A stretch of 11,998 nucleotides of DNA. It comes from Candidatus Falkowbacteria bacterium CG10_big_fil_rev_8_21_14_0_10_43_10. GTDB taxonomy: Bacteria > Patescibacteriota > Patescibacteriia > Patescibacteriales > XYC2-FULL-47-12. The stretch lies in contig PFAR01000018.1 in NCBI GenBank assembly GCA_002773655.1, positions 8,884 to 20,881 on the forward strand. The letters run 5' to 3'. Position numbers and translations under genes: made by a program. This document shows, piece after piece, positions 11,573-11,998 of this stretch; position 1 is the first letter of the stretch, and every line of letters begins with the position of its first letter. The notes beneath the pieces are model-generated. The model ran no database searches and had not been told where the DNA came from. It saw only the letters and a program-made list of their open reading frames with translations.

Positions 11573-11998
11573 ATGAAGAAAAAAGAAAATAAAAAAGTTA
11601 GAGGAAAAAAGAAGAATTATGCTTTGTTTTTTATTATGGTTATACTATTAGTATTATTAGCAATATTTGTCTTATTGTTTTCTAAGAAAGGAGATGAAGA
11701 AAACAGCGTTAATGCTAAAAATTCTGAAATAAAAGCAGTTGAGATATCTTCTTTAGATCTAGCTGAAAATAAAGAAAAATATGAAGGGAAAGAGGTTAAA
11801 ATTATGAATATCCTTGTTCCTGATCCCCTTTTTGCACTTGTCGAAAAGCCTGATGGAAATGATGAAAAGCTATTTATTCAGCCACAAAAATCTGTTTATT
11901 GCTTGTATTTCAATTTAACTGGTAAATTACAGAAAGATGCCAGTGGAAAGAGAGACTGGAAATTTTTAGTTGATGAATTTGAATGTGTAAGCAAAACT
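11573..11998 (+). CDS. Unrecognised membrane-anchored protein, 3' end cut by window edge
   Basis: 142 codons are open from the ATG at 11573 to the window edge, without a stop. A Lys-rich N-terminus (MKKKENKKVRGKKK) precedes one strongly hydrophobic helix (about 16-36), then a polar linker and a domain starting near 59 (LDLAENKEKYEGKEVKIMN). The pattern of Y-x-G-K-x-V-x-(I/V) followed by short strands and a final LVDEFECV resembles OB-fold-like extracytoplasmic domains, but I cannot assign a family. There is no lipobox, so a membrane anchor is more likely than a lipoprotein. Composition and codon use (AGA arginine, A/T third positions) match the CYTH part of the preceding gene and differ from the rest of the window, which suggests a shared origin. 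Confidence 0.7.
   Translation, partial: MKKKENKKVRGKKKNYALFFIMVILLVLLAIFVLLFSKKGDEENSVNAKNSEIKAVEISSLDLAENKEKYEGKEVKIMNILVPDPLFALVEKPDGNDEKLFIQPQKSVYCLYFNLTGKLQKDASGKRDWKFLVDEFECVSKT

Overview
The window looks like part of a small bacterial genome of the Patescibacteria (Candidate Phyla Radiation) type, perhaps Parcubacteria-like. I infer this from the compact housekeeping genes, the near absence of Shine-Dalgarno sequences, a RodA-linked single-pass membrane protein with beta domains, and intergenic spaces filled with palindromic repeats. No marker here fixes the lineage. uL1 (rplA) is present, which argues against the Parcubacteria lineages reported to lack that protein. GC is in the low to mid 40s by eye until about 11,090, then falls to roughly one third.

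Layout. The minus strand (1-2777) carries three genes read leftward: an unrecognised membrane-anchored protein, rodA (SEDS peptidoglycan polymerase), and rplY (bL25/CTC, cut by the left edge). Back-to-back promoters in the 128-bp gap at 2778-2905 separate this block from gyrB on the plus strand. A strong promoter at 5011-5039 then serves secE-nusG-rplK-rplA, the start of the classical secE to rpoBC cluster. A rho-independent terminator at 7405-7440 ends this unit, and rplJ/rplL do not follow.

The right part (7613-11489) is a thymidylate module: dCMP deaminase (dCMP to dUMP), a double-length ThyX (dUMP to dTMP), a small P-loop nucleotide-kinase-like protein, and thymidylate kinase (dTMP to dTDP). 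Together they would carry dCMP to dTDP. The thymidylate kinase continues in frame into what looks like the C-terminal half of a CYTH (class IV adenylate cyclase/triphosphatase) domain. That join coincides with a sharp change in base composition and arginine codon choice, and the AT-rich style continues into a partial membrane-anchored ORF at the right edge.

The most unusual content lies in two places. The intergenic regions hold a leader element present before both secE and rplK (the rplK copy is a gapless 199-bp imperfect palindrome), a GCGAACCTACGAACTTGC hairpin before rplA, a MITE/REP-like TTTGTCAT...ATGACAAA element after thyX, and a 68-bp near-perfect palindrome running into a hairpin that buries the window's only strong Shine-Dalgarno sequence. 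In the proteins, the ThyX-like protein appears to split its signature motif between two degenerate halves, and the Tmk-CYTH join is either a real fusion, a genomic junction or an assembly chimera. I found no CRISPR array, tRNA, rRNA, transposase or clear defence system.
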